DNA of 64,000 bases from Nonomuraea sp. NBC_00507 (GTDB lineage: Bacteria; Actinomycetota; Actinomycetes; Streptosporangiales; Streptosporangiaceae). Made by a program: the position numbers and the translations under genes. Location: assembly GCF_036013525.1 (NCBI RefSeq), contig NZ_CP107853.1, positions 12,586,001 through 12,650,000 on the forward strand. Direction: 5' to 3'. Under the pieces are notes generated by a model. It worked only from the letters and a program-made list of their open reading frames with translations. It was not told the DNA's origin and searched no databases. This document shows positions 42,932-51,101 of this stretch, one piece after another. Numbering within the stretch: the stretch's first letter is position 1; each line of letters begins with the position of its first letter.

Positions 42932-43423
42932 TCAGTCAGCGAGGCGGAACTGCAGGTCGGTGTCCCAGTTGTTCATGTCGGGCTCTTCGGCGGGATTGGT
43001 GTTGTAGAGCTCCAGGCGGGAGCTCCAGTGCTCCGTCCCGTCGTCGTCGGCCGTCTTGTCCCAGGTCAGTCCCTGTCCGGCGGCCCATTTCAGCAGTTTG
43101 TCGGTGACGTCGATGAGCTGGTCAGGGTGGCCGTGGTGGGAGACGGTGGCGTAGCGGCCGGCGGGAAGGGTGGCGGCGAAGATGTCGCCCTCGCCCTCGA
43201 CCGGCGTGGCCACCGGCACCCCCGCCGCCACCACCAGCCGGTCGGCGGCCATGTTGATGCTGTCGTATTTGAAGAACGGCGCCCCGGCTGGATAAGCGCC
43301 GCGCTCGATCAGCCAGCCGATGATCTCGCCGATGCGGTCTCCGACCAGGTTGAAACTGGTCATGGTGATGGTCTTGCGCACCCCGACGTACGGGCGCTCC
43401 GGAAGTTCGATGATCTCTGGCAT
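42932..43423 (-). CDS. GyrI-like/AraC-effector-binding domain protein
   Basis: 163 residues, AGGAGG 11 bases before ATG 43423. IIELPERPYVGVRKTITM opens the fold; FKYDSINMAADRLVVAAGVPV and FAATLPAGRYATVSHHGHPDQL are its ligand-pocket strands. Such stand-alone domains bind small hydrophobic molecules. It is followed by two regulator genes upstream (ECF sigma, MerR) that also concern ligand sensing, and the three may form one leftward transcript. A broken copy lies at 36752-36832. Confidence 0.88.
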   Translation of the reverse strand: MPEIIELPERPYVGVRKTITMTSFNLVGDRIGEIIGWLIERGAYPAGAPFFKYDSINMAADRLVVAAGVPVATPVEGEGDIFAATLPAGRYATVSHHGHPDQLIDVTDKLLKWAAGQGLTWDKTADDDGTEHWSSRLELYNTNPAEEPDMNNWDTDLQFRLAD

Positions 43424-43440
43424 GGTTCTGTGTTCCTCCT

Positions 43441-44355
43441 TCACTTCTCAGTACGGAGTGCGGGCTCGAAACTCATCGGCAGGCCGAAGTACGGGAACAG
43501 GCCGGGGTCCAAATACGTGGTGTCGCCGATGATCCTGCCGCCGGCGACGTCCAGGATGACCAGGGCGAAGGGCTCGCCGTTCAGGTATTGGCCGAAGGCC
43601 GGGGATCCGTTGGCCCGGGTCGGCAGGAGCCGGGAGCCGGCGCACGGGGCGTCGGCGGCGAGCAGGACGGTGCGGATGTGCTCGCGCCCGCGCAGCCACC
43701 AGGTGAACGGCGGCATGGACGACGTCGCGTCCTCGTGGAGCAGGGACACCAGCGTCTCCACGTCGTAGCGCTCGAACGCCGACACGTAGCGGGAGAGAAG
43801 CTCCTCGTCCACGTCCTCGCCGGCCGCCTCGGCCGGCGGGAGTTTGGCGCGGGCGCGCTGCAGGGCGCTGTTGACAGACGTGACCGTGGTGCCCAGCAAC
43901 TGCGCCGTCTCGGCGGCGGACCATTTCAGCACGTCGCGGAGGATGAGCACGCCGCGCTGGCGGGGTGGCAGGTGCTGCAGGGCCGCCACGAACGCCAGCC
44001 GGATCGTCTCCCGCGTCACCGACAGGTCTGCCGGGTCGAGGGCGCGGCTGTCCGGGATGGGCTGGATCCAGCGGTCCGGAGGGAGCGGTGCTCCCAAGTC
44101 GGCGCCGGGGATCGCGTCAGGGACCAGGTCCATGGCGCGGGCGCGGCGCTGCGGGCCGCGGAGCATGTCCAGGCAGATGTTCGTGGCCAGGTGGAACAGC
44201 CACGGCCGCAGCGGGCCCCTGACCGGATCGTACGTGCGCCACGCCCGCACGAACGTCTCCTGCACCGCGTCCTCGGCCTCGAATCCGGAGCCCAGCATGC
44301 GGTAGCAGTAGCCGGTCAACTCGATCCGGTGCCGCTCGAAATCCGCCGCGCCCAC
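43441..44355 (-). CDS. ECF sigma factor with C-terminal SnoaL-like domain
   Basis: 304 residues from GTG 44355, sharing one base with the MerR stop (TAGTG). Sigma region 2: ELTGYCYRMLGSGFEAEDAVQETFVRAWR split across residues 13-41, then RPWLFHLATNICLDMLR. Region 4: LPPRQRGVLILRDVLKWSAAETAQLLG. The last 110 residues are SnoaL/NTF2-like (LVSLLHEDATSSMPPFTWWLRG), as in SigJ/SigG-type ECF groups that lack an anti-sigma factor. The extra domain probably controls activity. Confidence 0.9.
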   Translation of the reverse strand: MGAADFERHRIELTGYCYRMLGSGFEAEDAVQETFVRAWRTYDPVRGPLRPWLFHLATNICLDMLRGPQRRARAMDLVPDAIPGADLGAPLPPDRWIQPIPDSRALDPADLSVTRETIRLAFVAALQHLPPRQRGVLILRDVLKWSAAETAQLLGTTVTSVNSALQRARAKLPPAEAAGEDVDEELLSRYVSAFERYDVETLVSLLHEDATSSMPPFTWWLRGREHIRTVLLAADAPCAGSRLLPTRANGSPAFGQYLNGEPFALVILDVAGGRIIGDTTYLDPGLFPYFGLPMSFEPALRTEK

Positions 44356-45170
44356 TAGGTCGCGGTCACCTCGATCTGCAGCTCCGTCACCCATTCGCTC
44401 TCGTCCTCCGGGCAGTGCAGGGAGATCTCTCTGGCCAGGCCGAGCGAGCGGTAGCCGTTCTCCTCGATCCAGTGAGCCAGCATCTGGAACGTCGACCCCA
44501 CCGCCTCCATCGACCCCTGGTGGATGATCGTGGCCGCCAGCTCGATGGGAGGCAGGTCGACGACTTCGAAATCATAGGAGCTGGGCGGCACAGAGACCGG
44601 CAGGCAGGTGTGCACCATGACCGAGCCGTCCTCCTCCTGGACGTAATAGGCCAGCCCGGGACCCACGACGGACACGCCGGCCGCCTCCACCCGCCGGCAG
44701 ATCTCCGCGAACAGCGGCTGGATCACCGGCCCGATGTCCTCGCCGTCGTAGCTCGCCGCCCTGGCGCTGAGCTCGGCCACCCGCGCGGAAGGCACCCTCT
44801 TCAACAGGACCTCAGCAGTACGCATGTATCCCTCCGTCTCGATCGTGCGGAGCCTCGCCTCGACACTGCGCAACCTGGCCAGGTCGGCGCTGATCTGGGC
44901 CTCGAGCTGGGCGCGGCGCATCCGTACCATGCCGTGCAGCTCCTCGGTGCTCACCTTCTCGTCGAGGATCGCCCTGACCTGCTCCAGCGTGAAGCCGAGG
45001 TCCTTGATCGCGACGATGCGGTTGAGCCTGGACAACTGCGCGGCCTGGTACGACCGATAGCCGGTAACCGGGTCCACGTGGGCCGGGCGCAGCAGGCCGA
45101 TGGCGTCGTAGTGGCGCAGCATGCGGACCGACACGAGCCCCAGCCTGGCGAAGTCTCCAATGCTGAACAT
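44355..45170 (-). CDS. MerR-family regulator with GyrI-like ligand domain
   Basis: 271 residues from ATG 45170 (GGAGAGG upstream). The MerR HTH is FSIGDFARLGLVSVRMLRHYDAIGLLRP with the wing VDPVTGYRSY. A coiled coil spans about residues 75-120. The C-terminal half is a multidrug-type binding domain (MVHTCLPVSVPPSSYDFEVVDLPP split, IHQGSMEAVGSTFQ). It is preceded by its own MerR-type promoter and is followed by the ECF and GyrI-like genes, which it probably coregulates. Confidence 0.92.
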   Translation of the reverse strand: MFSIGDFARLGLVSVRMLRHYDAIGLLRPAHVDPVTGYRSYQAAQLSRLNRIVAIKDLGFTLEQVRAILDEKVSTEELHGMVRMRRAQLEAQISADLARLRSVEARLRTIETEGYMRTAEVLLKRVPSARVAELSARAASYDGEDIGPVIQPLFAEICRRVEAAGVSVVGPGLAYYVQEEDGSVMVHTCLPVSVPPSSYDFEVVDLPPIELAATIIHQGSMEAVGSTFQMLAHWIEENGYRSLGLAREISLHCPEDESEWVTELQIEVTAT

Positions 45171-45180
45171 GGCCTCTCCA

Positions 45181-45211
45181 GGTCTAGGGGCTGACACGGT
45201 GTCAGGGTCAA
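45181..45211 (-). promoter_or_regulatory. Autoregulatory MerR promoter
   Basis: On the minus strand, -35 TTGACC (45211-45206) and -10 TAGACC (45186-45181) are 19 bases apart. Between them lies CTGACAC-C-GTGTCAG, a perfect 7-1-7 dyad (45191-45205). Standard MerR architecture, 11 bases before the MerR start. Confidence 0.85.
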
Positions 45212-45249
45212 CCTATGGCGATTTCCGGGGAATCAGGTTAATTTGAGTG

Positions 45250-45267
45250 CTACCGAACGTTCGGTAG
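45250..45267. promoter_or_regulatory. TetR operator
   Basis: CTACCGAACGTTCGGTAG, a perfect 18-base palindrome, ends 7 bases before the TetR start and contains part of its ribosome site. Most likely bound by that TetR protein. Confidence 0.85.
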
Positions 45268-45274
45268 GAGGATC

Positions 45275-45967
45275 ATGGACCTCAAGGACCGGGACGCGGA
45301 CGCGAGCCGGCGGATCAGGACAGCGGCGGTGCTGCTGTTCGCCCAGCGGGGCTACGCGGCGACGAGCATTCGCGATCTGGCCAAAGAGGTCAACATGACC
45401 AATGCCGGTATCTATCACCACGTGTCGAGCAAGGAAGCCCTGCTGGCCGACCTCATGCGGGTCGCCCAGCGAGGACTGATCGACGCCGCCGAGCGCATGC
45501 TGCGCGACGTCCAGAGCCCCGCCGACCGCCTCGCCCTGCTGATCAGCTCGCTCACCGCGAGCCATGCGAGCGCCCCCATGACGACCCGGGTCATGGACGC
45601 CGAGCTCCGTTCCCTGACCCCCGGCTCCGCCGCCCTCGACGAGATCATCGCACTCCGCGACGCCTACGAGGACCACTGGAAGCGCGCCATCGCCGACGGC
45701 GTCTCAGCAGGCGCCTTCCGCATCGCCGACCAGAAGCTGACCCGCCTCGCCCTCATGTCCATGTGCACCGGCACCAGCGAGTGGTACCGCCCCGACGGGG
45801 ACTCCACGCTGGAGCAGGTGTGCGCGGAGTTCGTGGCGATCGGCCTGGCCGCCGTACGCGCTCCCGTCCAGGTCGTCGCGGCCCTCGACCCCTCCCTGCT
45901 GCCCGACTTCCCTTGGGAGCCGCCGGATGCCAGAAACGATCCCCGACCTGTTGAGGCACGCCGCTAG
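45275..45967 (+). CDS. TetR-family regulator
   Basis: 230 residues, GGAGG before ATG 45275. HTH: IRTAAVLLFAQRGYAATSI and MTNAGIYHHVSSKEALL. The C-terminal ligand domain (LTRLALMSMCTGTSEWYRPDGD) resembles regulators of acyl-CoA metabolism. It overlaps the ligase gene by 41 bases and sits behind a perfect palindrome, so it likely represses its own three-gene operon until an acyl-CoA binds. Confidence 0.92.
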   Translation: MDLKDRDADASRRIRTAAVLLFAQRGYAATSIRDLAKEVNMTNAGIYHHVSSKEALLADLMRVAQRGLIDAAERMLRDVQSPADRLALLISSLTASHASAPMTTRVMDAELRSLTPGSAALDEIIALRDAYEDHWKRAIADGVSAGAFRIADQKLTRLALMSMCTGTSEWYRPDGDSTLEQVCAEFVAIGLAAVRAPVQVVAALDPSLLPDFPWEPPDARNDPRPVEARR

Positions 45968-47399
45968 ACAGTACGGCCGCCGTGAGTTCCTCCGTTTCCC
46001 CGACACCTCGCTGACCTTCGAAGACGCCGACGCCCAGTCGGATCGGCTGGCCGGCGCCCTGATCGACAAGGGCGTACGACCCGGCGATCGGGTCGCGGTC
46101 ATGATGGACAACGTGCCCAGCTGGCCGCTCAGCTGGCTGGCGATACTCAAGGCAGGCGCGATCACGGTGCCGGTCAACGTCCGCTACCGGGCCGCCGACC
46201 TGGAGCACGTCCTGCGTGACTCGGGCGCCGTCGCCACGCTGACCACCGCCGAGCACGCCCCGCACATCCCGGGCACGGTCTACGCCCTCGACTCCATGCC
46301 CGGGTCACCACCCACCCGGCCCGTTCCCAGCACTCCCCACGATGTCGCGAATTTTCAGTACACGTCGGGAACGACCGGCTTTCCCAAGGCCTGCATGCTC
46401 ACCCACGACTACTGGCTCAGAACCGCCCAGATCGCTGCCGACCAGGCGCGGCTCCGCGACGACGACGTCATGCTGATCGCCCAGGCGTACTCGTACATGG
46501 ATCCCCAGTGGGCCACCCTCCTCTGCCTCATCGGCGGTATCCCGCTGGTGGTGCTCCCCCGCTTCTCCGCGTCCGGCTTCTGGCCCGCGGTCAGGGAGCA
46601 CGGCGCGACGCTCACGTACGTGCTCGGCACGATGCCGCTCCTGCTGCACAAGCAGCCGCCCCACCCCCTTGACCGCGAGAACCGGATGCGGCTCGTGCTC
46701 TGCTCCGGCATCCGCCCCGACCTGCACCGGGAGTTCGAGGAGCGCTGGGGCGCGCCGTGGCGCGAGCTGTACGGCTCCACCGAGAGCGGCCCCGACCTGG
46801 TGGTGCCCATCGACGCCGAGGAGACGGTGGGCACCGGCGCGATGGGCCTCGCGCCGCCCGGCAAGGAGGTTGTGCTCGACGAGGAGACCGGGGAGATCCT
46901 CGTCAGAGGCGTGCCCATGATGAACGGCTACTGGAACCATCCGGAGGCGACCGCCAGGGCGTTCAGAGACGGCTGGTACCACACCGGCGACCTGGGCTTC
47001 CGCGACGCCCACGGCTACATCCACCACGCCGGGCGGATCAAGGACATGGTCCGCAGGGGCGGCGAGAACATCTCGTGCGCCGAGGTCGAGAGCGTGCTCA
47101 CCCAGCACCCCGCGGTGCTGCAGGCAGCTCTGGTGCCCATCCCCGACGACCTGTGGGGCGAGCTGCCGAAGGCGTTCATCCAGCTCCACCCCGGTCACCC
47201 GGCCGGCGTAGAGACCGCCATGAGCGTGATCGAGCATGCCAGGCAGCGCCTGGCCCGCTTCAAGATTCCGGCGTACGTGGAGTTCGTCGAAGGTTTCTCA
47301 CTGACCCCGTCGGCCCGCATCGAGAAACGCCACCTGCTGCAACCCGAACGCGACCAACGCGCCGCACCCGCCATCCCCGTGGAGAAGGAGAGAGCATGA
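45927..47399 (+). CDS. Acyl-CoA/carboxylate-CoA ligase (AMP-forming)
   Basis: 490 residues, GGGAG 7 bases before ATG 45927. Adenylation motifs: FQYTSGTTGFPKACMLTH (A3), LYGSTESGPD (A5), YHTGDLGFRD (A7) and GRIKDMVRRGGENIS (A8). It activates a carboxylic acid as acyl-AMP and then acyl-CoA. The A10 lysine region reads PSARIEKRHLL. Coupled with an enoyl-CoA hydratase, it likely starts the breakdown or modification of a short or aromatic acid. Confidence 0.92.
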   Translation: MPETIPDLLRHAARQYGRREFLRFPDTSLTFEDADAQSDRLAGALIDKGVRPGDRVAVMMDNVPSWPLSWLAILKAGAITVPVNVRYRAADLEHVLRDSGAVATLTTAEHAPHIPGTVYALDSMPGSPPTRPVPSTPHDVANFQYTSGTTGFPKACMLTHDYWLRTAQIAADQARLRDDDVMLIAQAYSYMDPQWATLLCLIGGIPLVVLPRFSASGFWPAVREHGATLTYVLGTMPLLLHKQPPHPLDRENRMRLVLCSGIRPDLHREFEERWGAPWRELYGSTESGPDLVVPIDAEETVGTGAMGLAPPGKEVVLDEETGEILVRGVPMMNGYWNHPEATARAFRDGWYHTGDLGFRDAHGYIHHAGRIKDMVRRGGENISCAEVESVLTQHPAVLQAALVPIPDDLWGELPKAFIQLHPGHPAGVETAMSVIEHARQRLARFKIPAYVEFVEGFSLTPSARIEKRHLLQPERDQRAAPAIPVEKERA

Positions 47400-48127
47400 T
47401 CGAGATAACGGAACGCGACGAGGTCGCGCTGATCACGCTGGCCCGTCCCGAGAAGCTCAACGCCCTCACCGCGCAGATGCGCAGGGACCTGGCGGCGGCC
47501 GTGCGCGGGCACGGGGACGGCAAGAGCGTCAAAGGCATCGTGGTCACCGGCACGGGCCGGGCGTTCTCCGCCGGGGAGGACCTGCGGGAGGCCGCGGGCA
47601 AATCCCTCCTGGAGGAGGTGGAGCTCTTCCACGACATGACCAGGGCCGTGCTGGAGACCCGTGTCCCGGTGGTGGCCGCGGTCAACGGCATGGCCGTGGG
47701 CGGGGCCGCTGAGTGGACGCTGTGCTTCGACAGCCGCATCGGCACCCCGGCAGCCGAATACTTCTTCCCCGAGAACCACATCGGCCTGTCGATCTCGAAC
47801 GCCTCCAGCTACCTGCTGCCCCGCCTGACCGGCGCCAGGGCACTGCGGCTGGTGCTCGACTCGGCCCGCCTGAGCGCCGAGGAGGCCCTGGCCGCGGGCC
47901 TCCTGGACGAGATCGCCGAGCAGGAGGCGTTGGTGGAGACGGCGATCGCCCGGGTGCGCCACTGGTCACGGCCGGGCACCGCCACAGACGTGCACCTCTC
48001 GCTGCTGCGCCCCGCGCTGACCGAGGTGGAGCGGGCCTTCGCCGTCGAGACGGAGGCCGCCAAACATGTGGAGGAAACCGGAATCGCCGAGGCGGGCATG
48101 CGGCGCTTCGTCGAAGCAAGGCCATGA
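47396..48127 (+). CDS. Enoyl-CoA hydratase/isomerase family protein
   Basis: 243 residues, ATG inside the ligase stop. Crotonase-fold oxyanion segments: GRAFSAGEDLRE and AAVNGMAVGGAAEWTLCFDSRI. In the second catalytic segment the usual two-Glu pattern is replaced by ENHIGLSISNASSYLLPRL, so it may be an isomerase or hydrolase rather than a hydratase. The third gene of the TetR-ligase operon. Confidence 0.88.
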   Translation: MIEITERDEVALITLARPEKLNALTAQMRRDLAAAVRGHGDGKSVKGIVVTGTGRAFSAGEDLREAAGKSLLEEVELFHDMTRAVLETRVPVVAAVNGMAVGGAAEWTLCFDSRIGTPAAEYFFPENHIGLSISNASSYLLPRLTGARALRLVLDSARLSAEEALAAGLLDEIAEQEALVETAIARVRHWSRPGTATDVHLSLLRPALTEVERAFAVETEAAKHVEETGIAEAGMRRFVEARP

Positions 48128-48140
48128 CGCCCCGACACGA

Positions 48141-48240
48141 GCCGAGCGATGACGACGCGACCACCAGCCGAGCGACGGCGACGACCATCAGCTGAGCGAC
48201 AGCGACGCGATCACCGGCTGAGCGACGGCGATCGCCGGCT
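48141..48240 (+). repeat. Imperfect tandem repeat of about 25 bases
   Basis: Four units starting at 48141, 48167, 48191 and 48217, each beginning GCYGAGCGAYGRCGAYG, and a fifth partial unit. It fills the gap between convergent genes and ends 2 bases before the PH-domain gene stop. Probably a minisatellite. Confidence 0.75.
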
Positions 48241-48242
48241 CG

Positions 48243-48854
48243 CTAGGGGATGACGATCGCCACGATCATCAGGACGACCGCGGCCGCCAGCACCGCGATC
48301 GCGTCGTAGGCCCAGACGACCCGGACCGGCGCCGCCTCCTCGTGACGGTGCCGGGCCGACTCGGCGCGCTCGCGGATCTGCTCGCCCACCCAGTCGGCGT
48401 GCGTCTTGCCCGCGAACGCCTCCGCCGCCGCCTGCTCGCCCTTGCTCAGCGTCGGCTCGGTGCGGAAGCGTCCTCGCTGCTGCCCGGACATGCCGCGGCG
48501 CTGCGCCTTGGCCCGCTCCCGCGCGCTGGCCATCGGCGTCCACAACCGCAGCACCTGCTCATCGCCGTGGTGCACGCTGATGGCGTGCGACACGCTCACG
48601 TCATCGATGGCCGCCCACGGCACGTGCGTCGTGCGCATCGGGTTGCGGCCCACCAGCTCGGACTCCGTGAACACGGTCGCGGGCCGCAGCGCGACGAGGT
48701 AGACCAGCGCGGTCAGCACGCCGAGCACGGCCAGTGCCACCAGCGACGGCTTGCCGTTGTACTTGCTGATCAGGTCCCAGACGTTGAACGCGACGAACGC
48801 CAACCAAACCCACGCCAGTACGAACGCGGCCCTGGAGCGGTAAGTCTGTTTCAC
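48243..48854 (-). CDS. PH-like domain membrane protein
   Basis: 203 residues from GTG 48854 in a 4-base overlap with adenosine deaminase. Two N-terminal membrane helices ([39 protein letters not shown]), a bacterial PH-like stretch ([28 protein letters not shown] split across 75-105), a charged helical region and a C-terminal membrane helix. Actinobacterial relatives are annotated PH domain-containing with no known job. Its place behind add looks conserved but may be only positional. Confidence 0.75.
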   Translation of the reverse strand: MKQTYRSRAAFVLAWVWLAFVAFNVWDLISKYNGKPSLVALAVLGVLTALVYLVALRPATVFTESELVGRNPMRTTHVPWAAIDDVSVSHAISVHHGDEQVLRLWTPMASARERAKAQRRGMSGQQRGRFRTEPTLSKGEQAAAEAFAGKTHADWVGEQIRERAESARHRHEEAAPVRVVWAYDAIAVLAAAVVLMIVAIVIP

Positions 48855-49924
48855 GGCCGCCACTTCAGCTGCGCGAACCCGGGCTTGATCACTCCGTTGA
48901 TGAGCGCCAGCCGCTCGTCGAACGGGATGAACGCCGACTTCATCGCGTTGACCGTGAACCACTGCAGGTCATCCCAGCCGTAGCCGAACGCCTCGACCAG
49001 CTTGGCGAACTCCAGCGACAGGCTCGTCCTGCTCATCAGCCGGTTGTCGGTGTTGACCGTGACCCGGAAATACAGCCGCCGCAGCAGCCCGATGGGATGA
49101 TCGGCGATCGACGCGGCGGCCCCGGTCTGCAGGTTGGACGTGGGGCACATCTCCAGCGGGATGCGCTTGTCGCGGACATAGGCGGCCAGGCGGCCCAGCT
49201 TGGCCGTGCCGTCACCGGCCACCGTGATGTCATCGATGATCCGCACGCCGTGCCCGAGCCGGTCGGCGCCGCACCATTGGATGGCCTGCCAGATCGACGG
49301 CAGCCCGAACGCCTCGCCCGCGTGGATGGTGAAGTGGGAGTTTTCCCGCTGCAGGTATTCGAACGCGTCGAGATGCCTGGTGGGCGGGTATCCCGCCTCC
49401 GCCCCCGCGATGTCGAACCCCACCACGCCCACGTCGCGGTAGCGGACGGCGAGCTCGGCGATCTCCATGGAGCGCGCCTGGTGCCGCATGGCCGTGAGCA
49501 GCGTGCCGACGCGGACGCCGCGGCCCTGCGAGCCCTGCTTGAAGCCCTCGAGCACCGCCTCGACGACCTGGTCCAGGGTCAGCCCTGTGGTGGTGTGCTG
49601 TTCGGGGGCGAAGCGCACCTCGGCGTAGACCACGCCGTCCGCGGCCAGGTCCTCGGCGCACTCGGCCGCCACGCGGACGAGCGACTCGCGCGTCTGCATG
49701 ACGCCGACGGTGTGGTCGAACGTCTCCAGGTAACGCTCGAGCGATCCGGAATCCGACGCCTCCTCGAACCACTGGCGGAGATTGTCGGGATCGTTGGTGG
49801 GCAGCCGATCGTAACCGCTCTCCCGGGCGAGCTCGACGATCGTCTCGGCGCGCAGCCCGCCGTCGAGGTGATCGTGCAACAACACCTTGGGAGCCCGGCG
49901 GATCTCGTCAAACGTGGGGCTCAT
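48851..49924 (-). CDS. add: Adenosine deaminase
   Basis: 357 residues. Zinc and catalytic residues: HDHLDGGLR near the N-terminus, [10 protein letters not shown] (His and Glu), LGHGVRI, and TVNTDNR at the second metal Asp. It converts adenosine to inosine, which the purine nucleoside phosphorylase at 31652 can split. M. tuberculosis add (Rv3313c) lies beside deoA and cdd as here. It is the last of a leftward group with thymidine phosphorylase further upstream, though cupin and lipoprotein genes intervene. Confidence 0.95.
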   Translation of the reverse strand: MSPTFDEIRRAPKVLLHDHLDGGLRAETIVELARESGYDRLPTNDPDNLRQWFEEASDSGSLERYLETFDHTVGVMQTRESLVRVAAECAEDLAADGVVYAEVRFAPEQHTTTGLTLDQVVEAVLEGFKQGSQGRGVRVGTLLTAMRHQARSMEIAELAVRYRDVGVVGFDIAGAEAGYPPTRHLDAFEYLQRENSHFTIHAGEAFGLPSIWQAIQWCGADRLGHGVRIIDDITVAGDGTAKLGRLAAYVRDKRIPLEMCPTSNLQTGAAASIADHPIGLLRRLYFRVTVNTDNRLMSRTSLSLEFAKLVEAFGYGWDDLQWFTVNAMKSAFIPFDERLALINGVIKPGFAQLKWRP

Positions 49925-49948
49925 CCGCCCATGATATGACCAGCGGTC

Positions 49949-50299
49949 TCAGTCGCGGCCCGCGCTCTCCGGGGAGAAGGCAGGCAGGCACACGGCCACG
50001 TATTCAGCCCCCTCGGGACCCACGCTGTAGCGGACCTTCTCGCCCGGCGACGTCACCACCGACTGCCCGGCCGCGACCTCCGTCCGCCCGCCGTCGTGCT
50101 CAACGATCATCGTGCCGCGCAGGACCACGGTGTATTCGGCGAACGACGGCGTCTGCGCGGGCTCCTCCCAGCCCGGCGGTGCGGTCATGTGCGCGATGGA
50201 GATCTCCTCGTCGCCACTGTTGACGCGGCCGATGTGCTCGTCGATGAGCTTGCCGCCGGGTACGGGGATGCGGGCCGGGCCCTCGATCTTTCTCACCAC
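49949..50299 (-). CDS. Cupin-domain protein
   Basis: 116 residues from GTG 50299 (GTG 50296 is equally possible), 4 bases after the lipoprotein stop. EEISIAHMTAPPGWEEPAQTPSFAEYTVVLRGTM and VAAGQSVVTSPGEKVRYSV follow the cupin motifs split over residues 31-95, but the first motif has few His ligands, so metal binding is doubtful. A small single-domain cupin of unknown substrate. Confidence 0.8.
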   Translation of the reverse strand: MVRKIEGPARIPVPGGKLIDEHIGRVNSGDEEISIAHMTAPPGWEEPAQTPSFAEYTVVLRGTMIVEHDGGRTEVAAGQSVVTSPGEKVRYSVGPEGAEYVAVCLPAFSPESAGRD

Positions 50300-50303
50300 G
50301 GGA

Positions 50304-50909
50304 TCAGTGTGCCACGTCGAGTACGAGCCGGTTGGGCGAGGACGCCTCGGTGAGCTGGAACGCCGCCTGCCTGGCCAGCACCAGGCCGATGCCGACGCGG
50401 CTCTCGAAGTCACCGGTGCGCACGACCTCGGTGAGGTTGCGCAGGTCGGCCTGGTAGACCGGGCCGCCCTTCCAGGTGAGCTCGCCGTCCTCCTCGTGTG
50501 CGTTCGCGGGGAAGAGCGTGAGCTGCAGGTAAGCGCCGCCGCGCACCTCGAGGGGCTTTCCGGAGCCGGCCTCCACGAACTCGTCCACCCATCTCACGCT
50601 GTATCCGGGGATATCGCCTTCGAGGTCGATGACCAGGCGGTCGTACGTTTCGTGGGACGCATACCGTACAGCCCTCACGACCGCGGGCCCCACGCCCGGC
50701 CGTGCGACGTCCACTTCCGCCGTGCTGGTCGGCGCGCCCGACTCGGGAACCAGCGCCGCCGATTCGGTCGCGGACGGGCTTTCGGGCAGGGCGGTCTGGG
50801 TGGCCGGGCCGCACGCCGTACCGCCGGCCGTGAGCAGGGCCAGGCAGGCGAGCGGGGCGGCGAGGCGGCTGCGCGCCCACCGGCCACCGGCCCGGGATGA
50901 CGGTCGCAT
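50304..50909 (-). CDS. Lipoprotein with AMIN-like domain
   Basis: 201 residues from ATG 50909 (GAGG upstream). The signal segment SRLAAPLACLALLTAGGTAC ends in a loose lipobox with Cys about residue 33. A Ser/Thr/Pro-rich linker follows, then an AMIN-like beta domain (VVRAVRYASHETYDRLVIDL, GYSVRWVDEF, PNRLVLDVAH). AMIN domains target periplasmic or cell-wall proteins. The function in actinobacteria is unknown. Confidence 0.85.
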   Translation of the reverse strand: MRPSSRAGGRWARSRLAAPLACLALLTAGGTACGPATQTALPESPSATESAALVPESGAPTSTAEVDVARPGVGPAVVRAVRYASHETYDRLVIDLEGDIPGYSVRWVDEFVEAGSGKPLEVRGGAYLQLTLFPANAHEEDGELTWKGGPVYQADLRNLTEVVRTGDFESRVGIGLVLARQAAFQLTEASSPNRLVLDVAH

Positions 50910-51063
50910 GCCTCGGTAGATGCCCAGCACGCGAGTCGGCAAGCCGCGTTTCGAGCGACCGGCGCGATCTTTCCTGGCCCTTTCGTGGAACGGGACCGAC
51001 CCTCTACCCTGATCAGCTCACAAGGAGTCACACATGTGACTACGAGGTCATTCAGGAATGAGA

Positions 51064-51092
51064 AAGGGCCCCGCCAGGACGGCGGGGCCCTT
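51064..51092 (-). terminator. Terminator after the MFS gene
   Basis: AAGGGCCCCGCC, loop aggac, GGCGGGGCCCTT: a perfect 12-bp stem, 9 bases beyond the MFS stop. Strong and symmetrical. Confidence 0.85.
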
Positions 51093-51101
51093 CGATCGTG
51101 A

